DNA from: Rheinheimera sp.
GTDB taxonomy: Bacteria > Pseudomonadota > Gammaproteobacteria > Enterobacterales > Alteromonadaceae
Direction of reading: 5' to 3'
Length of the DNA: 10,000 nucleotides
Assembly (NCBI RefSeq): GCF_020217005.1
Contig: NZ_JAIWOI010000194.1
Span: forward strand, 1 to 10,000
The notes under the pieces were generated by a model. That model did not search any database. It was not told where the DNA came from and saw only the letters and a list, made by a program, of their open reading frames with translations. The position numbers and the translations under genes are program-made. Positions 1 to 6,338 of the stretch are shown here, piece by piece (position 1 is the stretch's first letter; the number at the start of each line of letters is the position of its first letter).

Positions 1-1025
1 ATCCTATGGATCTCGACATCACCTCTGCAAGCCTGTTTTTTAGCCGTTTTGCCGCACATTTATGTGCGCCGGTTTTTGTGTTTTTAACTGGTTTGTCGGC
101 CTGGCTTTATGCCAATCCGGTGAATGGTCCTGCGCGTTCGGCCCGAAGTTTCCTTATCAAGCGTGGTTTGTTTTTAATAGCGTTGGAATGGATAGTCTTA
201 CCTCTGTCGTGGATGGGGTCTTACGATACCATTTGGTTACAGGTGATTTGGGCTATTGGTGTGAGTATGGTGGTGTTAGCGCTGGTCAGTCAGTGGCCAA
301 AAGCTGTGTTGGCTGTACTGGGTTTTGGCATCGTCTTTGGCCACAACCTGCTGACGCCTATCCACTTCCAACCAGATGAGTGGGGCTATACGCTCTGGAC
401 TATTTTGCATGACCGTAATTATCTGATAAGTAGTGGTGCTATTAAAATCAAAGCCAGTTATCCGGTATTACCCTGGATAGGGGTGATTATTCTCGGTTAC
501 CTGGCTGGGCCTTTATACAGCAAAGGGATGTCAGCAGAACATCGTGGTGCTTTATTGCTGCAGTTGGGAGCGAGTAGTTTAGTCCTGTTTGTACTGTTGC
601 GCGGTTTTAATATCTACGGTGAAACTTCAGACTGGCAGCTGTATCCGGATTTAGTCACTACACTAATGTCGATACTGAATCTGACCAAGTATCCGCCTTC
701 GTTAAATTTCCTGCTGGTGACATTAGGCCTGATGTTTTTGCTGCTGCTGGTGCTGGAGAAGCAACAGGCTAAGTGGACTCAAGTTCTGGTGAACTTTGGT
801 TCAGCACCTATGTTCTTCTACATACTGCATTTGTATGTGTTACTGGCGCTGCATTGGGTGTTACTCACTTTGTTTGGCGCTAATCAGGGCGACAGGTTTG
901 GTATGGAGCATATGGGCTGGATCTGGCTGACGAGCCTGCTGTTAGCTGTGGCATTGTATTACCCGACCAAGCAATTCTCTTTATACAAAAAACGCAGCCA
1001 GCAAGCCTGGATACGTTATTTCTAG
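1..1025 (+). CDS. DUF1624 / HGSNAT-like membrane acyltransferase family protein, 5'-truncated by the window edge
   Basis: This is a polytopic inner-membrane protein with about nine hydrophobic segments. Residue numbers count from the ATG at 6. That ATG is probably internal, because the frame is open to base 1 and family members begin about 35-40 residues earlier with an Arg-containing first helix. Visible family marks are the segment HLCAPVFVFLTG (residues 18-29), KYPPSL (228-233) before a long helix, and the glycine-rich helix at about 152-168. The family (PF07786, heparan-alpha-glucosaminide N-acetyltransferase catalytic domain, or DUF1624) contains the lysosomal enzyme that moves acetyl groups across a membrane. 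The substrate of bacterial members is generally unknown, so none is assigned here. The gene converges on zapE, with a hairpin between them. The family call is good; the function is not established. Confidence 0.8.
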   Translation, partial: PMDLDITSASLFFSRFAAHLCAPVFVFLTGLSAWLYANPVNGPARSARSFLIKRGLFLIALEWIVLPLSWMGSYDTIWLQVIWAIGVSMVVLALVSQWPKAVLAVLGFGIVFGHNLLTPIHFQPDEWGYTLWTILHDRNYLISSGAIKIKASYPVLPWIGVIILGYLAGPLYSKGMSAEHRGALLLQLGASSLVLFVLLRGFNIYGETSDWQLYPDLVTTLMSILNLTKYPPSLNFLLVTLGLMFLLLLVLEKQQAKWTQVLVNFGSAPMFFYILHLYVLLALHWVLLTLFGANQGDRFGMEHMGWIWLTSLLLAVALYYPTKQFSLYKKRSQQAWIRYF

Positions 1026-1041
1026 GCCTTTGTGTGCAGTG

Positions 1042-1066
1042 TCAGAGCGCAGTTACTGCGCTCTGA
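1042..1066. terminator. Perfect 11-bp hairpin between convergent genes, inside the end of zapE
   Basis: TCAGAGCGCAG (1042-1052), loop TTA, and CTGCGCTCTGA (1056-1066) form a perfect stem. It lies 16 bases after the stop of the plus-strand acyltransferase. On the minus strand it contains the last codons of zapE and its TGA stop. Neither strand has a T-run after the stem, so it is not a textbook Rho-independent terminator. It may instead stabilise or mark the 3' ends of both messages. Confidence 0.55.
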
Positions 1067-2166
1067 TCTGAGTCTGTTGCAGCAGTGTGCCACTGCTGCA
1101 TTTCATATAAACGCGACTCACAACGGGCAAAAGCAAACTCCAGCTGTTTCGCCTGATACAAGTCTGAAATAGCCACTGCAGAGCTCAGCAGTAACAAACA
1201 GCCTCTGTCATAACATTCGTCCACTAGTGCTATAAAACGCCGCGCTTCATTGTCCAGTTTGCTGATATAGATATCCTGATGTTCGCGCTGATAACTATCT
1301 TCCACACCATGCAAAATAGCTGTATCCGATACAGCGCTAAATTGCGGTATATTCAGCACTGCTATGGCCTGGTAGCGGCTGGCTAACTGCATGTAATCCA
1401 GCTGACTACGTGGCCCGGAGCAGAGCGCCATAAAATCAAACCCTATAATCCTTGTGTTACTCCACAACGCCTCAAAGCTGCGGCCCAAGAGTGCAAAGTC
1501 TGGCAAAGGTTGTACTGCACCAAAGAGCTGCTCAGCCAGCTGTTTCAGTTCGGTTTCTCTGGCATCCTGCAGGTAATACCGCATAGGACTTTGTTTTAAG
1601 CGCCTGTAATCTATGCCGTTATCTAAAGCTAACACCCTGCAGTGCTGATGCAATAAATCGATAGTGGGTAAAAAGCGCTGACGTTGCAGACCGTTTTTAT
1701 ACAGCTCTTCAGGTACAGCATTGGACGTAGTCACCAGCACGACACCAGACTGAAACAAATAACGCCATAAGGTGCCAAGCAACATGGCATCCCCTATGTC
1801 GTTGACAAAAAACTCGTCAAAACACAGTACTTTGTATTTCAGCGCCCAGGCTCTGGCTATCTGCAATAAAGGGTCGGCTTCACCTTGATGCTGCTTTAAT
1901 TCCTGATGCACCCTGGCCATAAAGTGGTGAAAATGCAGCCGGATTTTGCTATCGACAGTCAACTGCTGATAAAACAAATCCATCAGCATGGTTTTGCCCC
2001 GACCTACGGGACCATTGATATACAAGCCTAAAGTGGGCATGTCGGAACAGAGCAGATCTGCTATCTGTTGTAAGGCCAATACGGCCTGATACTGAGGCTC
2101 GTCATACAACAACAGGCCCTGTTGGACCTGTTGCTGATAAAGCGAGGTTAAAGAGTCCGAACTCAA
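1042..2166 (-). CDS. zapE: Cell division protein ZapE (AFG1-like AAA ATPase)
   Basis: ZapE is a cytoplasmic P-loop ATPase that associates with the FtsZ ring in Gram-negative bacteria and is related to mitochondrial AFG1/LACE1. The 374 residues match the usual family length (about 375 in E. coli). Walker A is GPVGRGKT (residues 52-59), Walker B is VLCFDEFF (113-120), a sensor-like TTSN lies at 146-149, and the family-typical LYKNGLQRQRFLP follows at 155-167 with candidate arginine-finger residues. The start codon is TTG (2166-2164). It overlaps the TGA stop of the upstream peptidase as TTGA, and the N-terminus SLYQQQVQQG then aligns with the family, so this start is favoured. No strong Shine-Dalgarno site is visible, which points to translational coupling with the peptidase gene. 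The last seven residues are encoded in a perfect hairpin. Confidence 0.93.
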   Translation of the reverse strand: MSSDSLTSLYQQQVQQGLLLYDEPQYQAVLALQQIADLLCSDMPTLGLYINGPVGRGKTMLMDLFYQQLTVDSKIRLHFHHFMARVHQELKQHQGEADPLLQIARAWALKYKVLCFDEFFVNDIGDAMLLGTLWRYLFQSGVVLVTTSNAVPEELYKNGLQRQRFLPTIDLLHQHCRVLALDNGIDYRRLKQSPMRYYLQDARETELKQLAEQLFGAVQPLPDFALLGRSFEALWSNTRIIGFDFMALCSGPRSQLDYMQLASRYQAIAVLNIPQFSAVSDTAILHGVEDSYQREHQDIYISKLDNEARRFIALVDECYDRGCLLLLSSAVAISDLYQAKQLEFAFARCESRLYEMQQWHTAATDSDQSAVTAL

Positions 2167-4196
2167 TCTGTGGGCCCCGCCGGCACATAACGTTTAAGCC
2201 AGGAGTTGAATTCGTTAAACCAGAAAATGGAGTTGTTCGGTTTTAAAATCCAGTGGTTTTCATTCGGGAAATACACCAAACGTGCATCTAAGCCTTTGCC
2301 TTTGTAGACACCATAAATTTCCAGCCCCTGAGTCACTGGCACCCTGTAGTCCTGCTCACCGTGCATAATCAACATAGGAGTGACGAACTTATCGGCAAAC
2401 ATAGCAGGACTCCACTGCAGCATCACTTCCAGACCACTCCATGGCGCGCCACCATAAGCGTGCACTCTGTGTGAGGTACCATCTGAGGCAAACTGGGCCA
2501 TCAGATTGTATACGCCTGCGTGATTAATCAGCGCTTTATATCTGTCGGTATGGCCTGCAATCCAGCTGACCAGATAGCCACCGTAACTGCCGCCCGCTGC
2601 GGCCAACCTGTTGGCATCAATAAAACCCCTGGACAGCATGTAATCCACAGCGGCTTCACTGTCTAAAAAAGGTTTTACCGGGTGTTCGCCATGAATAGAT
2701 TCGGCAAAAGCCTGACCAAAACTGGTTGAGCCATGGAAGTTGGGCTGTATCACCACATAACCTGCAGCGGCAAAAACCTGTGAGTTCCAGCGGTAACTAA
2801 AACTATCGCCTGAATAGCTATGAGGGCCACCGTGCAACACGTTCAGCAGAGGCCATTTTTTGCTTGGATCAAAATGTGGTGGATAGGTGATATAAGCCTG
2901 CACAAGTTTGCCGTCTGCTCCGGCAAAACTAACATCTTCGGTTTTGCCCCAGCTGATACTTTGCTGTAACTCCTGATTTAACCGGCTTAATTGTTTTAAA
3001 GTGCGGCCTTTATTATCCAGACTATAAATTTCCGGCATCTGATCCATGCTGTGCTGCACCAGATAAATCTGCTGCTGTTGGCCAATTTGTACCTGACTTA
3101 TATCAGCCTGACGCAAAATTTGTTTCACCTGGCCGCCAGCCAGAGGCATGCTGTACAAAGCAGATTTCGCCTTATCTGCGGCCTGAAAATACAAAGTACC
3201 GTTGTTGCCAAATTCCCAGTCATCGACAGATAAGTCCCAATCCTGAGTCAGATTGGTCTTTTGTTGCGGTTTAAAATCAAAGCGGATCAACTGGTTATTG
3301 TCAGAGCTAAAGAAAGTACTGCGTTGTGCGCCATAAACCAGACTTTTGCCATCAGGACTGAATTTTGGATTGTTGTCACTTGCAGGGTTGTCTGCGGTGA
3401 TATTGACAAACTGGCCTGAACCATCAGTTTTAATCAGCAAAATATCGTGATTGATCTGGTCATAAGGTGGGGCACTGGTGACGGCACTGACCGCAATCTG
3501 ACGGCCATCCACAGAGATATCAAATTCAGCATCCCCATTTAAGCTAAACCAACGATCCCAACCCGGAGTTAAGTCAGCAATTTCGCCAGTGCGCACATTG
3601 ATACTGAATAAATGCGGGTAACTGTCGTCTGTCAGCCACTGATCCCAGTACCTGTACACTCTGTTTTCAGTGACACGGGCTGTGACTTTATTGTTTTTTT
3701 TCTGCTTTAACTGCTCAGCTAAAGCAGCAAAGTCGCCATTAAAACCTTTAGGCACATTGGCCAGAAACAAAATACGTTGGCCGTCCGGAAACCATTTCGG
3801 TTGCTGCACAGCAACAGGTAACTTAGTTAAAGCTTTGGCTTCACCACCTGTTAAAGGCAATAAAAACAATTGATTATGCTCGTTACCTCGTTTGGATAAA
3901 AACACCAGCTGACGACCATCAGGGCTCCAGGCAGGGGAGCTGTCTGAATCCGGATGCTGAGTTAAAGCTGTCAGTTGCTGGGTGCGTAAATCCAAAATAT
4001 GAATATCCGCATTGCCTCTATCGGCCGTCAGATCATAACGGGTGACAGTCAAAGCTAACTGCTGACCATTAGGGGATAAGGTCATGGCGCCGGGACGTGC
4101 TACTTGCCACAAGTGCTCTGCAGTTAAAGGTTGTTGGGCCGCCTGAAGGGTCCCAGAGGCTACAATCATCATCAGGGCTGAAAAACTAAATTTCAT
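2163..4196 (-). CDS. Secreted S9 family (prolyl oligopeptidase-type) serine peptidase
   Basis: This is a 677-residue exported peptidase of the DPP IV / acylaminoacyl-peptidase group, probably periplasmic. It begins with a signal peptide (MKFSFSALMM, hydrophobic core, cleavage likely after LQA at about residue 19). A beta-propeller of WD40/PD40-like repeats follows, with repeated SPDG or PDG turns (for example residues 91-94 and 280-283), and then an alpha/beta-hydrolase domain from about residue 425. The catalytic triad is S537 in GGSYGGY, D616 in HGEQDYRVP and H648 in NENHW. HGGPHS at 455-460 fits the oxyanion loop. Family members release dipeptides or N-blocked residues from short peptides, and the propeller restricts substrate size. 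The frame stays open to a TTG at 4220, but the ATG at 4196 puts the signal peptide at the N-terminus and is preferred. The gene overlaps zapE by four bases; no functional link between the two is obvious. Confidence 0.93.
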   Translation of the reverse strand: MKFSFSALMMIVASGTLQAAQQPLTAEHLWQVARPGAMTLSPNGQQLALTVTRYDLTADRGNADIHILDLRTQQLTALTQHPDSDSSPAWSPDGRQLVFLSKRGNEHNQLFLLPLTGGEAKALTKLPVAVQQPKWFPDGQRILFLANVPKGFNGDFAALAEQLKQKKNNKVTARVTENRVYRYWDQWLTDDSYPHLFSINVRTGEIADLTPGWDRWFSLNGDAEFDISVDGRQIAVSAVTSAPPYDQINHDILLIKTDGSGQFVNITADNPASDNNPKFSPDGKSLVYGAQRSTFFSSDNNQLIRFDFKPQQKTNLTQDWDLSVDDWEFGNNGTLYFQAADKAKSALYSMPLAGGQVKQILRQADISQVQIGQQQQIYLVQHSMDQMPEIYSLDNKGRTLKQLSRLNQELQQSISWGKTEDVSFAGADGKLVQAYITYPPHFDPSKKWPLLNVLHGGPHSYSGDSFSYRWNSQVFAAAGYVVIQPNFHGSTSFGQAFAESIHGEHPVKPFLDSEAAVDYMLSRGFIDANRLAAAGGSYGGYLVSWIAGHTDRYKALINHAGVYNLMAQFASDGTSHRVHAYGGAPWSGLEVMLQWSPAMFADKFVTPMLIMHGEQDYRVPVTQGLEIYGVYKGKGLDARLVYFPNENHWILKPNNSIFWFNEFNSWLKRYVPAGPTD

Positions 4197-4237
4197 ACAG
4201 ACTCGTCTTTGTTCAGTCAAAGCAATAAGTGGACGCT

Positions 4238-4243
4238 AGCATA
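4238..4243 (-). promoter_or_regulatory. Possible -10 element for the S9 peptidase / zapE operon
   Basis: On the minus strand the hexamer TATGCT lies about 42 bases upstream of the peptidase ATG, in the only intergenic space before it. The region about 17 bases further upstream is T-rich (TTTATT) and a poor match to a -35 box. The -10 call is reasonable on position, but the promoter as a whole is unproven. Confidence 0.35.
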
Positions 4244-4264
4244 GGACAGTAGCGTGATAAATAA

Positions 4265-4312
4265 AACCCTGATGAATGATGGAAAATTCAGGATCAACCT
4301 CAAGTCAGGGTT
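4265..4312. repeat. Inverted repeat in the peptidase upstream region
   Basis: AACCCTGA (4265-4272) is matched exactly by its reverse complement TCAGGGTT (4305-4312), with 32 bases between. It lies in the gap between the divergent peptidase gene and the small plus-strand ORF, upstream of both candidate promoters. It could be an operator with separated half-sites, a structured RNA element, or chance. Confidence 0.35.
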
Positions 4313-4354
4313 CGCTCTCAGTGAATTGACTGCGTCAGATGCTGAGTAGCAAAC

Positions 4355-4360
4355 TATACT
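4355..4360 (+). promoter_or_regulatory. Probable -10 element for the small ORF at 4394
   Basis: TATACT matches the sigma-70 -10 consensus at five of six bases. Transcription from it would start near 4367 and give a short leader that contains the Shine-Dalgarno site. A TTGACT lies upstream at 4326-4331, but the 23-base spacer is too long for a standard promoter. At normal spacing there is only GCGTCA (4332-4337), a weak -35. Confidence 0.45.
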
Positions 4361-4369
4361 TAAAAGGTT

Positions 4370-4387
4370 GGAGGAGAGTCCTGGAGG
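4370..4387 (+). promoter_or_regulatory. Tandem Shine-Dalgarno-like sites before the small ORF
   Basis: GGAGG at 4383-4387 lies six bases before the ATG at 4394, which is near-ideal spacing. A second purine run, GGAGGAG (4370-4376), lies just upstream with no start codon at a usable distance. A short AGGA-GAG-TCCT foldback (4372-4382) lies between the two. The strength of the 4383 site is the main reason to believe the small ORF is translated. Confidence 0.65.
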
Positions 4388-4393
4388 TTTTTT

Positions 4394-4519
4394 ATGATCA
4401 GCCCGGAATTTTGGCAAACTTTTGTCCAGTTACTGAGTTTTAACGGCTATGTCCTGCCGGAGGAGTTGCACCATTATCACTCCGCCACACGGGCCACAGA
4501 GAAGGCTCAGCGCAGTTAG
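4394..4519 (+). CDS. Putative small protein of 41 residues
   Basis: I do not recognise this protein. The ORF runs from ATG (4394-4396) to TAG (4517-4519), with an optimally spaced GGAGG and a good -10 box upstream. The product begins MISPEFWQTF and continues with an amphipathic stretch (VQLLSFNGYVLPEEL), then a polar, basic tail rich in His, Arg and Lys (HHYHSATRATEKAQRS). It has no signal peptide, no membrane helix and no cysteine. The residue pattern looks like a folded helical mini-protein more than random translation, but that is a judgement by eye. It sits alone on the plus strand between two minus-strand genes, so it would be its own transcription unit and converges on the GAF gene. It could also be a leader or chance ORF within a small RNA. 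Confidence 0.6.
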   Translation: MISPEFWQTFVQLLSFNGYVLPEELHHYHSATRATEKAQRS

Positions 4520-4538
4520 GTTCGCCTTAATTGATCTA

Positions 4539-5759
4539 TTAGGGGGTTGCAGTCAACTGTTCGGAGATCTGTGTCAGATACAAACTAATCTGTAGTTTGT
4601 CTGCTGTATTTTGTTGTTGCAGTTTTACCCCCGACAGCTTCGCCAGATACTGACTGAAAACCCAAAAAGGTTCAGCATGGTAAGCCTCTGTTGTCACAGT
4701 TTTTTGCCAGGGGAACCACAAAATCCAGTTCAGCTGTAATTGAACTCCTTGTTGTTCCGCGCTGATGGCTAGTTCAGGCGTGCGGCTAAGACTGTGGTTG
4801 AGTAAGTAGCAACTTAAGGCACAGCAAAGCAATTCCAGTAATTGAGGTGGCAATGAACAGGCCAACAGAGGGGATACAGTGGAAGAGATCCGTGGTGACG
4901 CTTTTAACAATAAGGATGCCTGGTAAGCTCCCCTTTCGGCCAGGTCAACCACTTTGCTGTTTTTCTTAGGTTGAGCCTGTACTCCCGTCAGTTTTTCCAG
5001 CATGCCTGATAGTACAGCCCAGCAGGAACTTTGCTGTTTAAGTTGCTGCAGGCTTGGTTTGAGTAAAGGTAAGGTCAGCTTGTGTTCTGGTTGCTGCAAT
5101 CTGCTGTGCATCAATTGTAACTGCTGCTGGCTCTGCTGCATTTGATGTTGCAGCATCTTCATTAAATCAGCCAACAAATCAGAGAGCTGTGGCAAGTTAT
5201 AGTGCGATTGCTGCAACGACAACATCAGTTGGTGATTGTAGTTTTTCTCTTCCTGTAATTGCTGCTGCAATTCAACATTCTGATCAAACAAGGCCAAATC
5301 ACCTTCGATGGCTTCTTTGAAGAGTTGCAGCAACTGAGTGTGGTGCTCGTCCATAGGCCTGTTAAAGTAATCAAGAATGCAAATAGTGCCAAACAAATGG
5401 CCATCAGGCCAATAAAGTGGGTAACCGTGGTAAAACACCAAACCTAATGCTGCTGTCGGGTTGTCATGCATTTCGGGTAATTGCCTTGCATCAGCGACGT
5501 GCAATGGCTTTTGCGTTCGCAGCACATTAGCGCAATAGGAATTCAATTGCAGTGGCATGGTCTGACTGGCAAAAAACGGATGCTTACCGTTGCTGTTTGT
5601 CACCTGTAACACCAGCTGGCTGCCGTCCATTCTATTGATCAGCGCACAAGGGACGTCAGCCTGACGGGCCAACAAATCCACCATGAGTTGCCAGTGACTG
5701 ACAAAATGATCCAGTGTAAGCACCTGTCCTGTTTGTGCAGGTGAATCCGTTGTCTGCAT
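4539..5759 (-). CDS. GAF-domain protein with coiled coil and degenerate histidine-kinase-like C-terminus
   Basis: This is a 406-residue soluble protein with no signal peptide or membrane helix. Residues about 16-155 form a GAF domain: helix LDHFVSHWQLMVDLLA, then SYCANVLRTQKPLHVADAR (74-92), then YHGYPLYWPDGHLFGTICILD (110-130), the core pattern of GAF sensors that bind small ligands or mediate dimerisation. Residues about 155-225 are a Gln-rich coiled coil. The rest follows the layout of a kinase dimerisation helix pair and ATPase domain (VVDLAERG, then PQLLELLCCALSCYLLNHS where an N-box should be, then FSQYLAKLSGVKLQ near the end). However, I see no phospho-acceptor His in an H-box and no Asn, G1, F or G2 motifs. 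It is therefore probably a pseudo-kinase scaffold or sensor, not an active kinase. The kinase descent is inferred; the GAF call is firm. The start is ATG at 5759 with only a weak ribosome site. Confidence 0.8.
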   Translation of the reverse strand: MQTTDSPAQTGQVLTLDHFVSHWQLMVDLLARQADVPCALINRMDGSQLVLQVTNSNGKHPFFASQTMPLQLNSYCANVLRTQKPLHVADARQLPEMHDNPTAALGLVFYHGYPLYWPDGHLFGTICILDYFNRPMDEHHTQLLQLFKEAIEGDLALFDQNVELQQQLQEEKNYNHQLMLSLQQSHYNLPQLSDLLADLMKMLQHQMQQSQQQLQLMHSRLQQPEHKLTLPLLKPSLQQLKQQSSCWAVLSGMLEKLTGVQAQPKKNSKVVDLAERGAYQASLLLKASPRISSTVSPLLACSLPPQLLELLCCALSCYLLNHSLSRTPELAISAEQQGVQLQLNWILWFPWQKTVTTEAYHAEPFWVFSQYLAKLSGVKLQQQNTADKLQISLYLTQISEQLTATP

Positions 5760-5790
5760 GAAGATAACTCTGCTATCTGCTTGTTCTGTC

Positions 5791-5820
5791 AGTATAAAGG
5801 CAATATTAGATTTTTGTCAG
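5791..5820 (-). promoter_or_regulatory. Sigma-70-type promoter for the GAF-domain gene
   Basis: On the minus strand, CTGACA (5820-5815) and TATACT (5796-5791) are separated by 18 bases and match consensus at five of six positions each. Transcription would begin near 5784, about 25 bases before the ATG at 5759. The two BlaI-type palindromes lie about 90 bases or more upstream of this promoter, so direct blocking by them is unlikely without looping. Confidence 0.6.
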
Positions 5821-5907
5821 ATGAAAATTGTTAACGCAATCATGAGGGTGGCATTCATAAGGCTGAGTGTGGACCAAATTATTTTTGTTGACCTGTTGCA
5901 TTATTAG

Positions 5908-5921
5908 ATTACAGCTGTAAT
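5908..5921. promoter_or_regulatory. BlaI/MecI-type operator 1
   Basis: ATTACAGCTGTAAT is a perfect 14-bp palindrome and contains TACA-N2-TGTA, the operator pattern bound by BlaI and MecI dimers. It lies 36 bases before the blaI-like start codon. Candidate -35 boxes (TTGACC at 5888-5893 and TTGCAT at 5896-5901) lie just upstream, so a bound repressor would cover the -10 region. Operator identity rests on motif plus location. Confidence 0.78.
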
Positions 5922-5930
5922 AGTTTATGT

Positions 5931-5944
5931 ATTACAGTTGTAAT
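5931..5944. promoter_or_regulatory. BlaI/MecI-type operator 2
   Basis: ATTACAGTTGTAAT has the same TACA-N2-TGTA core as operator 1 and differs from it in one central base. Its centre is 23 bp from that of operator 1, about two helical turns, so two repressor dimers could sit on the same face of the DNA. It ends 13 bases before the blaI-like ATG. This indicates autoregulation of the repressor/protease operon. Confidence 0.78.
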
Positions 5945-5957
5945 CGAAAGGGCTTAT

Positions 5958-6338
5958 ATGAAAGATATTAGTCAGGCAGAACTGGAAGTACTCAAAGTGC
6001 TGTGGCAACAGTCGCCTGTCAGCGCCAATCAGGTGGTTGATGCGTTAGCTGATGCCAGCCAATGGCATGAAAAGACGGTTAAGACGTTACTGAACCGTCT
6101 GGTGGCAAAGGGGGCTATATCTTATGAAAAAGATGGCAGGGCATATTTATACAGTCCGGTGTTGCAGCAGGCGGACTACCAGATGAAAGAAAGTCAAAGC
6201 TTCATTCAGCGAGTGTTTTCAGGCCGTATTGCGCCTTTAGTGGCAGGGTTTGCGCAGCAAGACAAACTGGCAGAACAGGATATTGCCGAGCTAAAACAGC
6301 TCATAGCCCGCTGGGAGCAGGAGAATAAAAATGATTAG
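5958..6338 (+). CDS. BlaI/MecI/CopY-family transcriptional repressor
   Basis: This 126-residue winged-helix repressor has the usual family length. The DNA-binding domain covers residues 3-70: ISQAELEVLKVLW, then the recognition helix region EKTVKTLLNRLVAKGAI (38-54), then the wing DGRAYLYSPVL (59-69). The C-terminal dimerisation part contains PLVAGFAQQDKL, which lines up with the staphylococcal segment cut between Asn and Phe on induction; here the pair would be G97-F98. Two matching operators lie directly upstream, so autorepression is expected. AAAGGG (5947-5952) is the ribosome site. The gene overlaps the M56 protease gene by 8 bases, the classic sensor/repressor pairing. No beta-lactamase gene is in the window, so the name blaI would imply more than can be shown; targets beyond this operon are unknown. 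Confidence 0.93.
   Translation: MKDISQAELEVLKVLWQQSPVSANQVVDALADASQWHEKTVKTLLNRLVAKGAISYEKDGRAYLYSPVLQQADYQMKESQSFIQRVFSGRIAPLVAGFAQQDKLAEQDIAELKQLIARWEQENKND

Noticed and set aside
62..379. Plus-strand ORF of 105 codons
   Set aside because: It lies in another frame of the membrane acyltransferase gene, is Cys/Trp-rich and has no family features.
4197..4220. TTG start for the S9 peptidase at 4220
   Set aside because: It would place eight polar residues before the signal peptide; the ATG at 4196 gives a standard export signal.
4326..4360. TTGACT...TATACT as a standard promoter for the small ORF
   Set aside because: The 23-base spacer is outside the usable range; only the -10 element is kept.
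4217..4417. Minus-strand ORF of 66 codons between the peptidase and the GAF gene
   Set aside because: It starts inside the small plus-strand ORF, has no ribosome site, covers the probable peptidase promoter and has no protein-like pattern.
4502..4528. AAGGC...GCCTT as a terminator after the small ORF
   Set aside because: The 5-bp stem with a 17-base loop and no T-run is too weak to call.
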